Source: Phycisphaerae bacterium (lineage in GTDB: Bacteria > Planctomycetota > Phycisphaerae > Phycisphaerales > Phycisphaeraceae). From it: a DNA stretch of 64,000 nucleotides. The notes under the pieces are model-generated. The model was not told the origin of the DNA, made no database searches, and saw only the letters and a list, made by a program, of their open reading frames with translations. Numbering within the stretch: the first letter of the stretch is position 1; the number at the start of each line of letters is the position of its first letter. The translations under genes were made by a program, and so were the position numbers. Location of the stretch: NCBI GenBank assembly GCA_030425705.1, contig JAUHZU010000014.1, positions 1-64,000 of the forward strand. The letters run 5' to 3'. Positions 27,067 through 36,444 of this stretch are shown here, one piece after another.

Positions 27067-28950
27067 ATGCCCGATCCCGTACCGGCCCCCAGCGCCGAGC
27101 CGTCACAGTCTCCGCCTCTGCCTCACGCCGGCCCGGGCGATCGACGATCTCCCCACGCCCCGCGCGGCCGGCGGGGGTTCGGGCTCCGGCCGTTCGGGCT
27201 GCCGGTGATCGCGCTGGGTGTGATGGCGCTGGCCGACGTCCTGTTCTTCAGGCAGTGGGTCGGCTGGACGCTGGGCGGGTTCAGCGCCGCGCTGGTGGTG
27301 CTGCTGCTCGCGCGTCACGCGCGTGGGCTGTCGCGACGCTCCTCATCCATGCGTGTGCTGCTGTGGTCGACGGTGCTGCTCGCGCTCGCGGGATCGATGG
27401 TGCTTGAGCCCGGGCCGCTGCCGTTTGTGCTGCTGGTGGTGGGGCTGAGCGGTCTGGTGATTGAGGCGCGGGACGGGGGACGGGCGCTGCGGCTGGGCTG
27501 GGCCTGGCTGGGCCGGCTGGGCTGGCTGTGGATGACGCTCTGGGCCCGACCGATCCTGGACAGCCGGCTGGTGCAGCGGTGGCTGTCGCGCCGCAAGACC
27601 GGCTGGGCGGCAAAGGGGCTGGCGTTGTTCCGGTTCCTGTTCCTGCTCGCCGGCATCGTGGTGCCGGCGGTGCTCGGGCTGGTGTTCCTGGGGCTGTTCG
27701 CGAGCGCGAACCCGGTCATCGCGCGTTGGCTCGGTGACGGCTTTGATGAGGTCGGCGAGTTCCTGCTGAACGTGACCGACTACCTAACCGCGGGCCGCCT
27801 GCTGCTCTGGGCGGTGACCGGGCTGGGCATCTGGGGCCTGCTGCGCTACCACGGGGTACGCCGCTCGCGTGTTCGCCATGGAAGATCAACGGGTGTTGGG
27901 GCGGGTTCACCGGTCTACCTAAGCCAGTCCAGCCCGTGGGGCGGGGGCGTCACGGCTGACCTGGCTACGGTTGCGCCGGCAACATTATCCGCGGCAGCGA
28001 CCGTTTCCGACCGCGCCGCATGGTCGGCCTGGCTGGTGTCGCAGGCCGTGCGTCTGACGGTGAAGACGCTGGTGGTGCTGAACCTCGTGTTCCTGTTCCA
28101 ACTGGCGCTCGATACGCGGTACCTGCTGATGGGCGCGACGCTGCCGGAGGGGATGACCTACGCCGAGTACGCGCACCGCGGCGCGTACCCGCTGATCGTG
28201 ACGGCGCTATTGGCGGGGGGCATGGTGCTCGCGGTGTTCCGGCCCGGCGGCCCCGCGGAGCGGAGCGCCTGGGCGCGCGGGCTGGTCCTGCTGTGGATCG
28301 CGCAGAACGCGGTGCTGGTCGGCACGGCCGCGTGGCGGCTGGGGCTGTACGTCGAGGTGTACTCGCTGACGCGGCTGCGCGCGGCGGCGGGGGTGTGGAT
28401 GCTCATGGTCGTCGGCGGGCTGGTGCTGCTGATCTGGCGGATCGCGCGGCGTCGGGACAACCGCTGGCTGACCGGGCGGACGATGGGCTGGGGGCTGGTG
28501 GTCTTGTTCGTGTGCTGCTTCGTGCCATTCGACCCGGTCATCGCGTCGTACAACGCGGCGCACTGCCGGGAGATGGCCGGGGCCCGCGCGGCCGCGTTGG
28601 CGGACGAGGCGCATCAGCCGGTGGGGCAGCCGATCGACGTGGCGTACCTCGCGCGGCTCGGCCCGGACGCGTTGCCGGCGATCGACCGCCTGCTCGCGGA
28701 GGTGCCGGCCGAGGTGCTGGACCGGTCGACCCCGATCCGCCGCCCCGCGACGCGCTCGGTCGGCTCAAGGGCCGGCCCCGCCACCGAGCCCGATGAAGAC
28801 GCGCTGCCGATGGGCCCGACCCTGCGCGAGCGGCTGGTCGCGGCGCGTCGTGACGCACGGCGGGAACTGGACAGCCGGCTGTCCGGTTGGCGGGGGTGGA
28901 GCGTCCGGCGGGCGTGGCTGGACACGGTGGCCCAGCCGCTGGACCGGTAG
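27067..28950 (+). CDS. DUF4153/DUF4173-type polytopic membrane protein
   Basis: A 627-residue inner-membrane protein with a disordered proline-rich N-terminus and about 11 membrane helices over residues 40-470. The stretch LNLVFLFQLALDTRYLLMGATLPEGMTYAEYAHRGAYPLIVTALL, with YAEYA-x-RGxYPL, is what I associate with DUF4153/DUF4173 proteins. The C-terminal ~130 residues are soluble (the section PVGQPIDVAYLARLGPDALPAIDRLL, then an acidic-basic linker). ATG 27067 is chosen as it follows AAAGGACG; the frame is open to 27001. The function is unknown. Confidence 0.8.
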   Translation: MPDPVPAPSAEPSQSPPLPHAGPGDRRSPHAPRGRRGFGLRPFGLPVIALGVMALADVLFFRQWVGWTLGGFSAALVVLLLARHARGLSRRSSSMRVLLWSTVLLALAGSMVLEPGPLPFVLLVVGLSGLVIEARDGGRALRLGWAWLGRLGWLWMTLWARPILDSRLVQRWLSRRKTGWAAKGLALFRFLFLLAGIVVPAVLGLVFLGLFASANPVIARWLGDGFDEVGEFLLNVTDYLTAGRLLLWAVTGLGIWGLLRYHGVRRSRVRHGRSTGVGAGSPVYLSQSSPWGGGVTADLATVAPATLSAAATVSDRAAWSAWLVSQAVRLTVKTLVVLNLVFLFQLALDTRYLLMGATLPEGMTYAEYAHRGAYPLIVTALLAGGMVLAVFRPGGPAERSAWARGLVLLWIAQNAVLVGTAAWRLGLYVEVYSLTRLRAAAGVWMLMVVGGLVLLIWRIARRRDNRWLTGRTMGWGLVVLFVCCFVPFDPVIASYNAAHCREMAGARAAALADEAHQPVGQPIDVAYLARLGPDALPAIDRLLAEVPAEVLDRSTPIRRPATRSVGSRAGPATEPDEDALPMGPTLRERLVAARRDARRELDSRLSGWRGWSVRRAWLDTVAQPLDR

Positions 28951-28983
28951 GCACCCGCACGCATCGCGCCGCATGGACTCGGA

Positions 28984-28989
28984 TACAAT
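28984..28989 (+). promoter_or_regulatory. -10-like box close to prfB start
   Basis: TACAAT, one mismatch from consensus, ends 9 nt before the prfB ATG. Transcription would begin within a few nt of the start codon. The -35 region is not recognisable. Confidence 0.45.
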
Positions 28990-28998
28990 CCCGCGTCT

Positions 28999-30126
28999 AT
29001 GCACGAAAACATCCCCGGCATCCTCGACGAACTGGCCGAACGCGTCGCCGCGATGCGCGACGCGATGCGCGTCCAGGAGCGCGCCGCCCGCCTGAAGGAA
29101 CTCGAGGCGCTGATGGGTGAGCCCGGCTTCTGGGACAACCAGGACAAGGCCAACACGATCATCGCCGAGCTGAAATCGATCAAGGCCCGTATCGAGCCGG
29201 TGCAGAAGGCGATGGCCGGCGTCGAGGAGGCACAGCTCCTCTGGGAGATGGCCGAGGAGGCCGACGACGACGACACCCGCAAGGAGGTGGACGCGCTGAT
29301 CGACCCGCTGACGGCCCGGCTCGACAAGCTCGAGACCGCCTCGCTCCTGTCGGGCAAGTACGACGAGCGCAACTGCTACCTCACGCTGCAGTCCGGCGCC
29401 GGCGGGACCGAGGCCGACGACTGGTGCGAGATGCTGATGCGGATGTACCTGTTCTACTGCGAAAAACAGGGCTGGGACATCAGCGAGGTCAGCAAGACGC
29501 ACGGCACCGAGGCGGGCATCAAGGAGGTCACGCTCTACATCAAGGGGCCGATGGCCTACGGCTACCTCTCGGCCGAGCGTGGGACGCACCGGCTGGCGCG
29601 CGTCAGCCCGTTCAACGCCGAGGGCAAGCGGCAGACCAGCTTTGTCACCGTCGACGTCGTCCCCGAGTTCCCCGACACCGGCGGCGACCTGATCGACGAG
29701 CAGTACCTGGAGACCACCAACTTCGCGCGGTCCTCGGGCCCCGGCGGGCAGAACGTGAACAAGGTCGCCTCGGCGATCCGGCTGGTCTACCAGGAGCCGG
29801 ACATGGCCTCGCCGATCATGATCGTGTGCTCGGTCGAGCGGAAGATGGAGCAGAACAAACGCATGGCGATGGCGATGCTGCAGGGCAAGCTGGAGCTGAT
29901 CGCGGAAGAGAAGCGGCAGGCGGAGAAGGACGCCGCGACCGGCGGGAGCGTGGACCGCGGCTGGGGCTCACAGATCCGCAGCTACGTGTTCTACGACAAC
30001 CGCGTGAAGGACCACCGCACGAACTTCGAGAAGCCCAACCCCCAGCACGTCCTGGCCGGCGACCTGCAGGGCTTCATCGACGCGGAACTCCAACGCCGGG
30101 CGAAGGTCGAGGCGGGAGCGGATTAG
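28999..30126 (+). CDS. prfB: Peptide chain release factor 2
   Basis: RF2 reads UGA and UAA and triggers peptide release in the ribosomal A site. The 375-residue protein has the helical domain 1, GAGGTEADDWCEMLMRMYLFYCE, the stop-codon-reading tripeptide SPF (203-205) and the catalytic GGQ (249-251) in SSGPGGQNVNKVASAIRLVYQEP. The SPF tripeptide separates it from RF1 (PxT). Unlike many prfB genes, it is one uninterrupted frame: the segment where the in-frame UGA and programmed +1 shift usually lie (about residue 25) has no stop, so autoregulation by frameshift is absent. Confidence 0.96.
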   Translation: MHENIPGILDELAERVAAMRDAMRVQERAARLKELEALMGEPGFWDNQDKANTIIAELKSIKARIEPVQKAMAGVEEAQLLWEMAEEADDDDTRKEVDALIDPLTARLDKLETASLLSGKYDERNCYLTLQSGAGGTEADDWCEMLMRMYLFYCEKQGWDISEVSKTHGTEAGIKEVTLYIKGPMAYGYLSAERGTHRLARVSPFNAEGKRQTSFVTVDVVPEFPDTGGDLIDEQYLETTNFARSSGPGGQNVNKVASAIRLVYQEPDMASPIMIVCSVERKMEQNKRMAMAMLQGKLELIAEEKRQAEKDAATGGSVDRGWGSQIRSYVFYDNRVKDHRTNFEKPNPQHVLAGDLQGFIDAELQRRAKVEAGAD

Positions 30127-30133
30127 CGTTGCG

Positions 30134-30237
30134 TAGGCTGGGTGGAGGCCTCCTGCGGCCGATACCCACCACTTGTCACCAGGGTCCTTAGGCAGTGTTT
30201 GGTGGGTATCGCACGCGGACGCGCTCCACCCACCCTA
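30134..30237. repeat. Large imperfect inverted repeat downstream of prfB
   Basis: Arms of about 39 nt (30134-30172 and 30199-30237) are near complements: left TAGGCTGGGTGGAG...CGATACCCACCA, right TGGTGGGTATCG...CTCCACCCACCCTA. The type (GGGTGGGT arms, ACCCACCA core) resembles the mobile extragenic palindromes widespread in bacteria, so it may be a REP/MITE-like element and not a gene part. No second copy was noticed in the window. Confidence 0.6.
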
Positions 30238-30286
30238 GGGATCATTTCAAGCCCGCTTTGACGCTTTGACGATACGACAACCGTGA

Positions 30287-30315
30287 GAAGCCCGCGCCGT
30301 GTCGGCGTGGGCTTC
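30287..30315 (+). terminator. GC-rich hairpin upstream of the merR-like gene
   Basis: GAAGCCCGCGCCG (30287-30299) and CGGCGTGGGCTTC (30303-30315) pair almost perfectly over 13 bp with a TGT loop. No T run follows, so it may be a terminator of prfB transcription helped by Rho or a structured leader for the gene at 30348. Confidence 0.5.
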
Positions 30316-30347
30316 GGGTGGCTTGCAGGGATGCAGGAGCGGCACGG

Positions 30348-30650
30348 ATGTCACAGGTGATGTTGGGTGAGGGCGAAGCGGCTCGTTTGGGGACGCCGCC
30401 GCCCAAGCGGTACAAGATCGGGGAGCTGGCGCGGCACACGGGGCTGACGCGGCAGACGCTTCACAACTACACGCGTTGGGGGCTGATCGCCGAGGCCGGC
30501 TGGACGGCCGGCGGGCACCGGCTGTACGACGCGTCGGTGTTCCCGCGTCTGGCGCGCATCTTGACGCTAAAGCGGGACCACACCGTCGAGCAGGTCCGCG
30601 CGATGCTGGAGGCCGACCCGGCCGGGGAGGGGGTGGGCCATGGCGGATAA
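30348..30650 (+). CDS. MerR-type DNA-binding protein, HTH domain only
   Basis: A 100-residue protein whose residues 22-90 form a MerR winged helix: YKIGELARHTGLTRQTLHNYTRWGLIAEAGWTAGGHRLYDASVFPRLARILTLKRDHTVEQVRAML. The usual dimerisation coiled coil and ligand-binding tail are missing, so it may be a stand-alone DNA-binding protein or need a partner. ATG 30348 is chosen; ATG 30360 also fits. The 3' end overlaps the TPR gene by 11 nt, which suggests coupled translation. Confidence 0.82.
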   Translation: MSQVMLGEGEAARLGTPPPKRYKIGELARHTGLTRQTLHNYTRWGLIAEAGWTAGGHRLYDASVFPRLARILTLKRDHTVEQVRAMLEADPAGEGVGHGG

Positions 30651-33249
30651 GAACCCGATGGACGCGATTCTGGAGGACACGGAGCTGGCGGTGGGTGCGC
30701 CGGAGATGGCGTGGGCACAGGTCTGGCAGATCCCGGTGCTGCTGCTGGGCGTGGGGCTGCTGGCGGTGGGGGTGTACTTCGCGCTGCCCGACCACACGCC
30801 GCGGGAACTGGACAAGGAACTGGCCCGCATCGATGCGCAGGTCCAGGCGAACCACCTCAACGAGGCGGAGGAGGGCCTGGATGACCTGCACGGCGACCAG
30901 GGGTTCTTCGACCTCGCGGACGACCCGACGGAGGGGTACTTCTGGCAGCTCTATGCCGACCTGCGCTTCCGGCAGATCGACGAGCGGGTCTGGCAGGGGA
31001 TCACCACGGACACGGGCCGGGAGAACCTGGAGCGGATCGCCGAGCACTACCGGCAGGCGTTGACGCTCGAACGGGAGCTGCCCGAGTCGGCGCAGTGGCG
31101 GTTCGCGCAGACGCTCGCGGCGCTGGGGGACGCGGCGGGGGCGCTCGAGGTCGTGGATGCGATGCCGATGACCTCGGCGACGCGTCGGCACGAGATCGTG
31201 CGTTCGCTGGTCGAGCGAGCGGTAGCGACGGAGGATTCACCCGCGTCGGAACAGGTCGCCCGGCTGCTGGAGCGATTCGAGCAGGAGATCGGCAACGAGC
31301 CGGACGCGGTCCGCCGCCGTCAGGAGCGGATATGGCTGATGGTCCTGCGGGCCGAGCGGCTGTTGCGTGCGGGGGACGAGCAGGCGGTGATCGCGATGCT
31401 GGTGGAGGGCGGGCTGATGCGGCTGCGCCACGCGGGAGCGACGGACCTCGAACTGGTGCCGCTGAACGTCGTGCTCGGCGAGGCGTACACGATGGAGCGG
31501 AGCTTTGTCGATGCGCGCCAGCGGCTGAACGTCGCTCGCGCGACGATCGAGGCGAACGAGAAGACCGGCAGTGACCTGCTGCCGCGGGTGCTCGTTGGCT
31601 TCGCGGATATCGAGCTGGCTGAGAGCACGCCCGGCTACATCGAGCGGGCCTACGGGCTGTACAACCAGGCGCACCGGATCGCGCCGCAGGGGCCGGTCTC
31701 GATCGATGCGTTGATCGGCGAGGGGCACACCGAGGCGTACCGCGAGGGGCGGTTTGTCGAGGCGCTCGCCGCGTTCGGCGAGGCGGCGAGCCGGCTGCTC
31801 ACCGAGCAGGCCCGTCAGAGCGACCCGCGCCGGCTCAAGCTGGAGCACTACTTGTCGGTTCACATCGACCGGGAGTTCGAGAGCGGGGCGTACCAGAACG
31901 CGCTGGACCTTCTGGAGGTCGCCGACCCGCTGATGCAGGACGGCCGGAACGCGACGCTGGTCCGCCAGTTCGCCGAGACCTACCGCAAGCTGGGCGAAGA
32001 ATCGCTCGCCCAGGCCACGAAGCTGGAGCCCGACCCTAACCGCCCCGGCGACGACCCGCACCTGGAGGCCCGGCGGATCCACAACCAGGACGCGGCGCGC
32101 CACTTCGAGAAGGCCGCCCGCTCCTACCGCCGGGTCGCGACGCTGCTGGAAGACCAGACCGCGGAGCACAGCGACGCGCTGTGGTCGGCCGCGGAGAACT
32201 ACGCCAAGTCCCAGCTCTGGGACGAGGCCGTCGCTGTCTACCTCGACTACCTGGACATGCACGGCGACGACGAGAGGCGGGAAGAGGCGATGTTCCGGCT
32301 CGGGCAGGCGTACCTCGCCGACGGGCAGTACGGCGCCGCGTGCGACTACCTCGGCGGCCTGATCGACGCGTCGGCGAGCTCGCAGTGGGCGATGCGGTCG
32401 TACATCCCGCTGTCCCGCGCGATGGTCGCGATGAACGATTGGGACCCGGCCGAGCGGCTGCTGCGCAGCGTGGTCGAGGACCACGTCGCCATCGGGCCGG
32501 AGAGCGACTACTACCGCGACGCGTTGATCGAGCTGGGGACTCTCTATTACCGCCGAGGCACACAGGACGACACCTACTACGCCCGGGCGATCGAGGTGCT
32601 CGGCGACGAGGGCGGCGCGGTCGAGCGCTACGCGACGCTCGACGAGAACAGCGCCGCCGGCGCGGGCCAGTACCTGCCCGACCTCGCTCCGAAGCTGCGG
32701 TACATGCTGGCGGACTGCCTGCGTCTGAGTGCGTTGGGGCTGGGCCGGCAGGCCGCGGACACCCCCAACCAAGGCGAACGCCTGGCGATGCAGGCTGAGC
32801 GGGTGGCCCGGCTGCGCCGGGCGCAGATCCTGTTCAACCAGGTGCAGAACGACCTGGACGGCCGGCACCCGGATTCGCTGTCGCGGCTGGAGAAGGTCTA
32901 CCACCGCAACGCCTACTTCTACCAGGCCGACTGCCTGTACGAGCGCAGCGACTTCGCGGGCTCGATCCCGCTCTACCAGGACGCCGCGGCCCGGTGGCGC
33001 GAGCACCCCTCGGCGCTGGTCGCGTGGGTGCAGGTCGTCAACGCCGCCGCGGAGATGGGTGACTACGAGCGGGCCCGCGATGCGCACCGGCAGGCGGTCG
33101 AGGTGTTCAACAAGCTGCCCGACGACGCGTTCGATCGCCCCGACTCGCTCATGACCCGGCAGCGGTGGGACGACTGGCTGCGCTGGTCGACGGAGCTGAA
33201 TCTGTACCCGGACGGCACGGCGACGGCCGGCGTCGACACGGGCAATTGA
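30640..33249 (+). CDS. Membrane-anchored TPR-repeat protein
   Basis: An 869-residue protein. One hydrophobic helix lies at residues 29-48 (IPVLLLGVGLLAVGVYFALP), leaving a large, probably periplasmic, helical domain. Several TPR-like units are visible, for example ALTLERELPESAQWRFAQTLAALGDAAGALEVVDAM, RFVEALAAFGEAASRLL, LWDEAVAVYLDYLDMHGDDERREEAMFRLGQAYLADGQYGAACDYLGGLI, and YERSDFAGSIPLYQDAAARW. Such arrays bind partner proteins. It starts 11 nt inside the merR-like gene and ends 127 nt before the flagellar cluster, so a link to motility is possible but not shown. Confidence 0.8.
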   Translation: MADKNPMDAILEDTELAVGAPEMAWAQVWQIPVLLLGVGLLAVGVYFALPDHTPRELDKELARIDAQVQANHLNEAEEGLDDLHGDQGFFDLADDPTEGYFWQLYADLRFRQIDERVWQGITTDTGRENLERIAEHYRQALTLERELPESAQWRFAQTLAALGDAAGALEVVDAMPMTSATRRHEIVRSLVERAVATEDSPASEQVARLLERFEQEIGNEPDAVRRRQERIWLMVLRAERLLRAGDEQAVIAMLVEGGLMRLRHAGATDLELVPLNVVLGEAYTMERSFVDARQRLNVARATIEANEKTGSDLLPRVLVGFADIELAESTPGYIERAYGLYNQAHRIAPQGPVSIDALIGEGHTEAYREGRFVEALAAFGEAASRLLTEQARQSDPRRLKLEHYLSVHIDREFESGAYQNALDLLEVADPLMQDGRNATLVRQFAETYRKLGEESLAQATKLEPDPNRPGDDPHLEARRIHNQDAARHFEKAARSYRRVATLLEDQTAEHSDALWSAAENYAKSQLWDEAVAVYLDYLDMHGDDERREEAMFRLGQAYLADGQYGAACDYLGGLIDASASSQWAMRSYIPLSRAMVAMNDWDPAERLLRSVVEDHVAIGPESDYYRDALIELGTLYYRRGTQDDTYYARAIEVLGDEGGAVERYATLDENSAAGAGQYLPDLAPKLRYMLADCLRLSALGLGRQAADTPNQGERLAMQAERVARLRRAQILFNQVQNDLDGRHPDSLSRLEKVYHRNAYFYQADCLYERSDFAGSIPLYQDAAARWREHPSALVAWVQVVNAAAEMGDYERARDAHRQAVEVFNKLPDDAFDRPDSLMTRQRWDDWLRWSTELNLYPDGTATAGVDTGN

Positions 33250-33277
33250 ACGCGCATCACCTTGAGCTAACGTTCTT

Positions 33278-33305
33278 TAACGCTTGGCGGGGCGTTGGCC
33301 GATAA
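33278..33305 (+). promoter_or_regulatory. Candidate flagellar promoter before flgN-like gene
   Basis: An exact sigma28 -10 element GCCGATAA (33298-33305) is preceded 12 nt earlier by TAACGCTT, a partial match to the sigma28 -35. The same stretch also fits a degenerate sigma54 site (TGGCGGG at 33285, GC at 33298-33299). I cannot decide between the two. It lies 71 nt before the flgN-like ATG. Confidence 0.4.
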
Positions 33306-33376
33306 CCCTCTGGGTGGCCGGCCCACGGGCCACCCCGCCGCGGGATGCGGCGCGTCACCCTCACGAAAGGTCATGG

Positions 33377-33868
33377 ATGACCGGCACGCCAACGACCCCC
33401 CAGGACACGCCCGCCCCGAGCGCCGATCAGCTCGTCGGGCTGCTCTCGCGTCAACGCGACCTGTATCAGCAGCTCCGCTCACTGAGCGAGCAGCAGGGCG
33501 CGCTGATCGCGAACCATGAGGCCGAACAGCTTCTCTCGCTCCTCGGCCAGCGGCAGGGGCTGGTCGAAGAACTCGGCGACCTGTCGATCCAGATCAGCCC
33601 GCACCGCGCCGCGATCGCGGCGCTGGCGAACGACGGCAGCAAGCCCGTCGCCGCGGAGGTCCGCCAGCTCGTCGATGAGGTGCGTGAGTTGCTCGGCTCG
33701 ATCATCGAACAGGACGAGGTCGGCCGCAAAGAACTCCAGCAGGCCCGCGACGAAGTTGGGGCCCAGCTCCGGCAGGCGGCGAAAGCGCCCGCGGCGCTCG
33801 GGGCCTACGGCGGGTCGGCGGCAAAAGCCGGGCCGCAGCCCGCACGCTTCATGGATCAGCGAGGGTAA
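33377..33868 (+). CDS. flgN: FlgN-like flagellar export chaperone
   Basis: A 163-residue soluble helical protein with the FlgN layout: an N-terminal hairpin (DQLVGLLSRQRDLYQQLRSLSEQQGALIANHEAEQLLSLLGQRQGLVEEL) followed by a long helix (VAAEVRQLVDEVRELLGSIIEQDEVGRKELQQARDEVGAQLRQA) and a disordered tail ending ARFMDQRG, the likely substrate-mimic region. FlgN guards hook-filament junction proteins FlgK/FlgL in the cytosol. ATG 33377 has AAAGG 6 nt upstream. It heads the flagellar cluster. Helical chaperones diverge strongly, so the name rests on fold and context. Confidence 0.65.
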   Translation: MTGTPTTPQDTPAPSADQLVGLLSRQRDLYQQLRSLSEQQGALIANHEAEQLLSLLGQRQGLVEELGDLSIQISPHRAAIAALANDGSKPVAAEVRQLVDEVRELLGSIIEQDEVGRKELQQARDEVGAQLRQAAKAPAALGAYGGSAAKAGPQPARFMDQRG

Positions 33869-33870
33869 AC

Positions 33871-34806
33871 GTGCTGCAGATCGATCCGACCCCTAGCCCG
33901 ACCGCCGAAAGCCAGGCGATCCGCGTCGATGACCTCGCGCAGATCATCGAGGCGTACAACGGCGTGACCGAGAAGATGCAGGCCAGCCACGAGCGCCTGC
34001 AGGCCGAGGTCGTCCGCCTCCGCCGGGAACTCACCAGCGCGAACGCCCAGCTCCAGCGGTCCAAGCGGCTCTCGGCCCTGGGCGAGATGGCGGCGGGCAT
34101 CGCCCATGAGATCCGCAACCCGCTCGCCGCGATCCAGCTCTACGTCGGCATGGTCATCGACGACCTGTCAGACAACGACGCGTCGCCCGCCGAGGCGCTG
34201 GGCAACGCCCGCAAGATCGCCTCGGCCGTGCAGGGCATGAGCGGGATCGTCAACGACGTGCTCAGTTTCGCCCGCGGGATCGAGCCGAGCTGCCGGCCCT
34301 GCGCCGTGTCGGACCTGTTCGACCGGGCCGTGGCCGCGCATCAGCCGGCGATCGACGCGGCCGGCGTCGCCGTGGTTCGCGGCGACCGCCAGCGCGACGG
34401 GCTGACGCTCTCGGCCGACCCGGGGCTGGTGCAGCAGGCGCTGCTCAACCTCGTGCGGAACGCGGTGGACGCCATGCACACCGCCGAGGGCCCGCGCGAG
34501 CTGGTGCTTGACGCCGAGCAGGACGAGGTCGGCGTGGTGCTGGTCGTCCGCGATTCGGGGCCGGGCATCCCCGACGACCGGGTCGACCGCATCTTCAACC
34601 CGTTCTTCACCACCCGCAGCACCGGCACAGGGCTGGGCCTCGCGATCGTCCACCGCATCGTCGATGCCCACGGCGGGTCGGTCTCCGTCGCGAACGACGG
34701 CGGGGCGGTCTTCCGCCTGTCGATGCCCCAGGAGATCGGGCTGGGGCCGACCGACGTTCAAACCACGGCCGAGCCACGGCCGGCCGCCTCAGGAGCCGCT
34801 GCATGA
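33871..34806 (+). CDS. Cytoplasmic sensor histidine kinase (FlrB/FleS-like)
   Basis: A 311-residue kinase with no membrane helix. Residues 22-66 form a coiled coil. The phospho-acceptor motif is LSALGEMAAGIAHEIRNPL with His79. The ATPase domain has LLNLVRNAVDAM (N box), VVRDSGPGIPDD (G1), IFNPFFTTRSTGTGLGLAIVHRIVDAHGG (F and G2 boxes). It should phosphorylate the sigma54 activator encoded by the next gene, which it overlaps by 4 nt. The start is GTG, with GAGG 6 nt upstream. There is no PAS domain, unlike FlrB/FleS, so the signal is probably the state of the export apparatus, as in FlgS of Helicobacter. Confidence 0.87.
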   Translation: MLQIDPTPSPTAESQAIRVDDLAQIIEAYNGVTEKMQASHERLQAEVVRLRRELTSANAQLQRSKRLSALGEMAAGIAHEIRNPLAAIQLYVGMVIDDLSDNDASPAEALGNARKIASAVQGMSGIVNDVLSFARGIEPSCRPCAVSDLFDRAVAAHQPAIDAAGVAVVRGDRQRDGLTLSADPGLVQQALLNLVRNAVDAMHTAEGPRELVLDAEQDEVGVVLVVRDSGPGIPDDRVDRIFNPFFTTRSTGTGLGLAIVHRIVDAHGGSVSVANDGGAVFRLSMPQEIGLGPTDVQTTAEPRPAASGAAA

Positions 34807-36299
34807 GTACCAAGGTCCTGGTCGTCGACGACAAGCAGATGATGCGAGACAGCGTCGGCGCGATCCTCCAGCGGGCCGGCTATGTCGTCGTCGTCGCGTC
34901 GAGCGGTGAGGACGCGCTGGCGAAGGCCGCGAAGCACCACCCGTCGGTGGTGGTGACCGACCTCAAGATGCCGGGGATGACCGGGCTGGAGCTGTTGTCG
35001 CGGCTGCGCGAGCTGGACGCCGAGCTGCCGGTGGTGCTGATGACGGCGTACGGCACGGTCGCCGACGCGGTCCGGGCGATGCACGACGGCGCGTTCGATT
35101 TCGTCCAGAAACCCTTCGAGGGCGACCAGCTCGTGATGGTGGTCCGCCGGGCGGTCGAGAACCGTCAGCTCCGGCGTGAGAACGATGCGCTACGGACCGA
35201 GCACGCCCCGCGCGAGCCCGGCCCGAACCTGGTCGGCGGGTCGCAGGCGATGCGTGCCCTCGCCCAGCAGGTCAGCCAGGTCGCCCGCTCCAGCGGCACG
35301 GTCCTGATCCAGGGCGAGTCGGGCACGGGCAAGGAAGTCGTCGCCCGCACGGTGCACTCGCACAGCGGCCGACGCGACAAGCTGATGCTCTGCCTCAACT
35401 GTGCGGCGCTGAGCAGCTCGCTGCTGGAGTCGGAGCTGTTCGGCCACGAGAAGGGCGCGTTTACCGGCGCCGACCAGCTCCGCAAGGGCCGGTTCGAGCT
35501 GGCCGACGGCGGGACGCTGCTGCTCGACGAGATCAGCGAGATCGGCCCGCAGCTCCAGGCGAAGCTGCTGCGCGTCCTGCAAGAAGGCCAGTTCGAGCGC
35601 GTCGGCTCGTCGACCACGCTGAAGGTCGATGTCCGCGTGATCGCCACGACCAACCGCGACCTCTCGCGCTCGGTGGCAGACGGCACGTTCCGGCAGGACC
35701 TGTACTACCGGCTGAACGTGCTCCCGCTCGTGCTGCCGCCGCTGCGTGACCGGGCCGACGACGTGCCGCTGCTGGCCGAGCACTTCCTCGTGAAGGTTGC
35801 CCAGCGTGAAGGGCGTGACGCCAAACGGTTCAGCGACGAGGCGCTGGCGACGCTGATGGCCTACCCCTGGCCGGGCAACGTGCGCGAGCTGCAGAACATC
35901 TGTGAGCGTGCCAGCGTGCTGTCGCCGGGGCAGGTGATCGAAGCGGGGCTGATCCGGCCCTGGCTACCCACGACGGTGTCGAACCCGTCGATGAGGACCG
36001 GGCCGGCCATGGTTCCCGTGAATAACGCTGTGGGGGGTGGTGATACGGCAGGCACCCAGGCCTTCGGCAGCCCGCCCCTGCAGCCGCCCGCGACGCTCGC
36101 CGGGGCCATCCCCCCGGCCGCCCCGGCCCCGTCGATCCGCCCGCTCGAAGAGATCGAGCGCGAACAGGTCCTCCATGTCCTCGGCCAGTTCTCCGGCAAC
36201 CGCACGCGTGCGGCACAGGCCCTGGGCATCGGGGTCCGCACCCTCGGGCTCAAGCTCAAGAAGTGGAAGGAGCAGAACCTCGTTGCCGCGTCCGTCTGA
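34803..36299 (+). CDS. Sigma54-dependent response regulator (FlrC/FleR-like)
   Basis: A 498-residue activator with three domains. The receiver (1-120) has acidic D9/D10, phosphorylatable D53 (VVTDLKMPG) and K103. The AAA+ domain has Walker A GESGTGKE (171-178), the sigma54-contacting GAFTGA loop (218-223), Walker B LLLDE (239-243) and VRELQNIC. After a proline/glycine-rich linker of about 75 residues, a Fis-type HTH ends the protein ([23 protein letters not shown]). Its kinase lies just upstream, and a strong sigma54 promoter starts 145 nt after its stop, so it most likely activates the flgB operon. Confidence 0.92.
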   Translation: MSTKVLVVDDKQMMRDSVGAILQRAGYVVVVASSGEDALAKAAKHHPSVVVTDLKMPGMTGLELLSRLRELDAELPVVLMTAYGTVADAVRAMHDGAFDFVQKPFEGDQLVMVVRRAVENRQLRRENDALRTEHAPREPGPNLVGGSQAMRALAQQVSQVARSSGTVLIQGESGTGKEVVARTVHSHSGRRDKLMLCLNCAALSSSLLESELFGHEKGAFTGADQLRKGRFELADGGTLLLDEISEIGPQLQAKLLRVLQEGQFERVGSSTTLKVDVRVIATTNRDLSRSVADGTFRQDLYYRLNVLPLVLPPLRDRADDVPLLAEHFLVKVAQREGRDAKRFSDEALATLMAYPWPGNVRELQNICERASVLSPGQVIEAGLIRPWLPTTVSNPSMRTGPAMVPVNNAVGGGDTAGTQAFGSPPLQPPATLAGAIPPAAPAPSIRPLEEIEREQVLHVLGQFSGNRTRAAQALGIGVRTLGLKLKKWKEQNLVAASV

Positions 36300-36444
36300 C
36301 AGCCCGTCGCCTGCGGAGTCGCATCAGGCCGTGGAAAGCCCGCCGGTCTCAGCCGCGCACTTTCTGCGCGGTGCGTCGGGGTTCGGCGCGGTCGCTTTCC
36401 GCGAGTACCCGGGCTTCCCGGCCGCCGCACACAGCATGCGGGCC

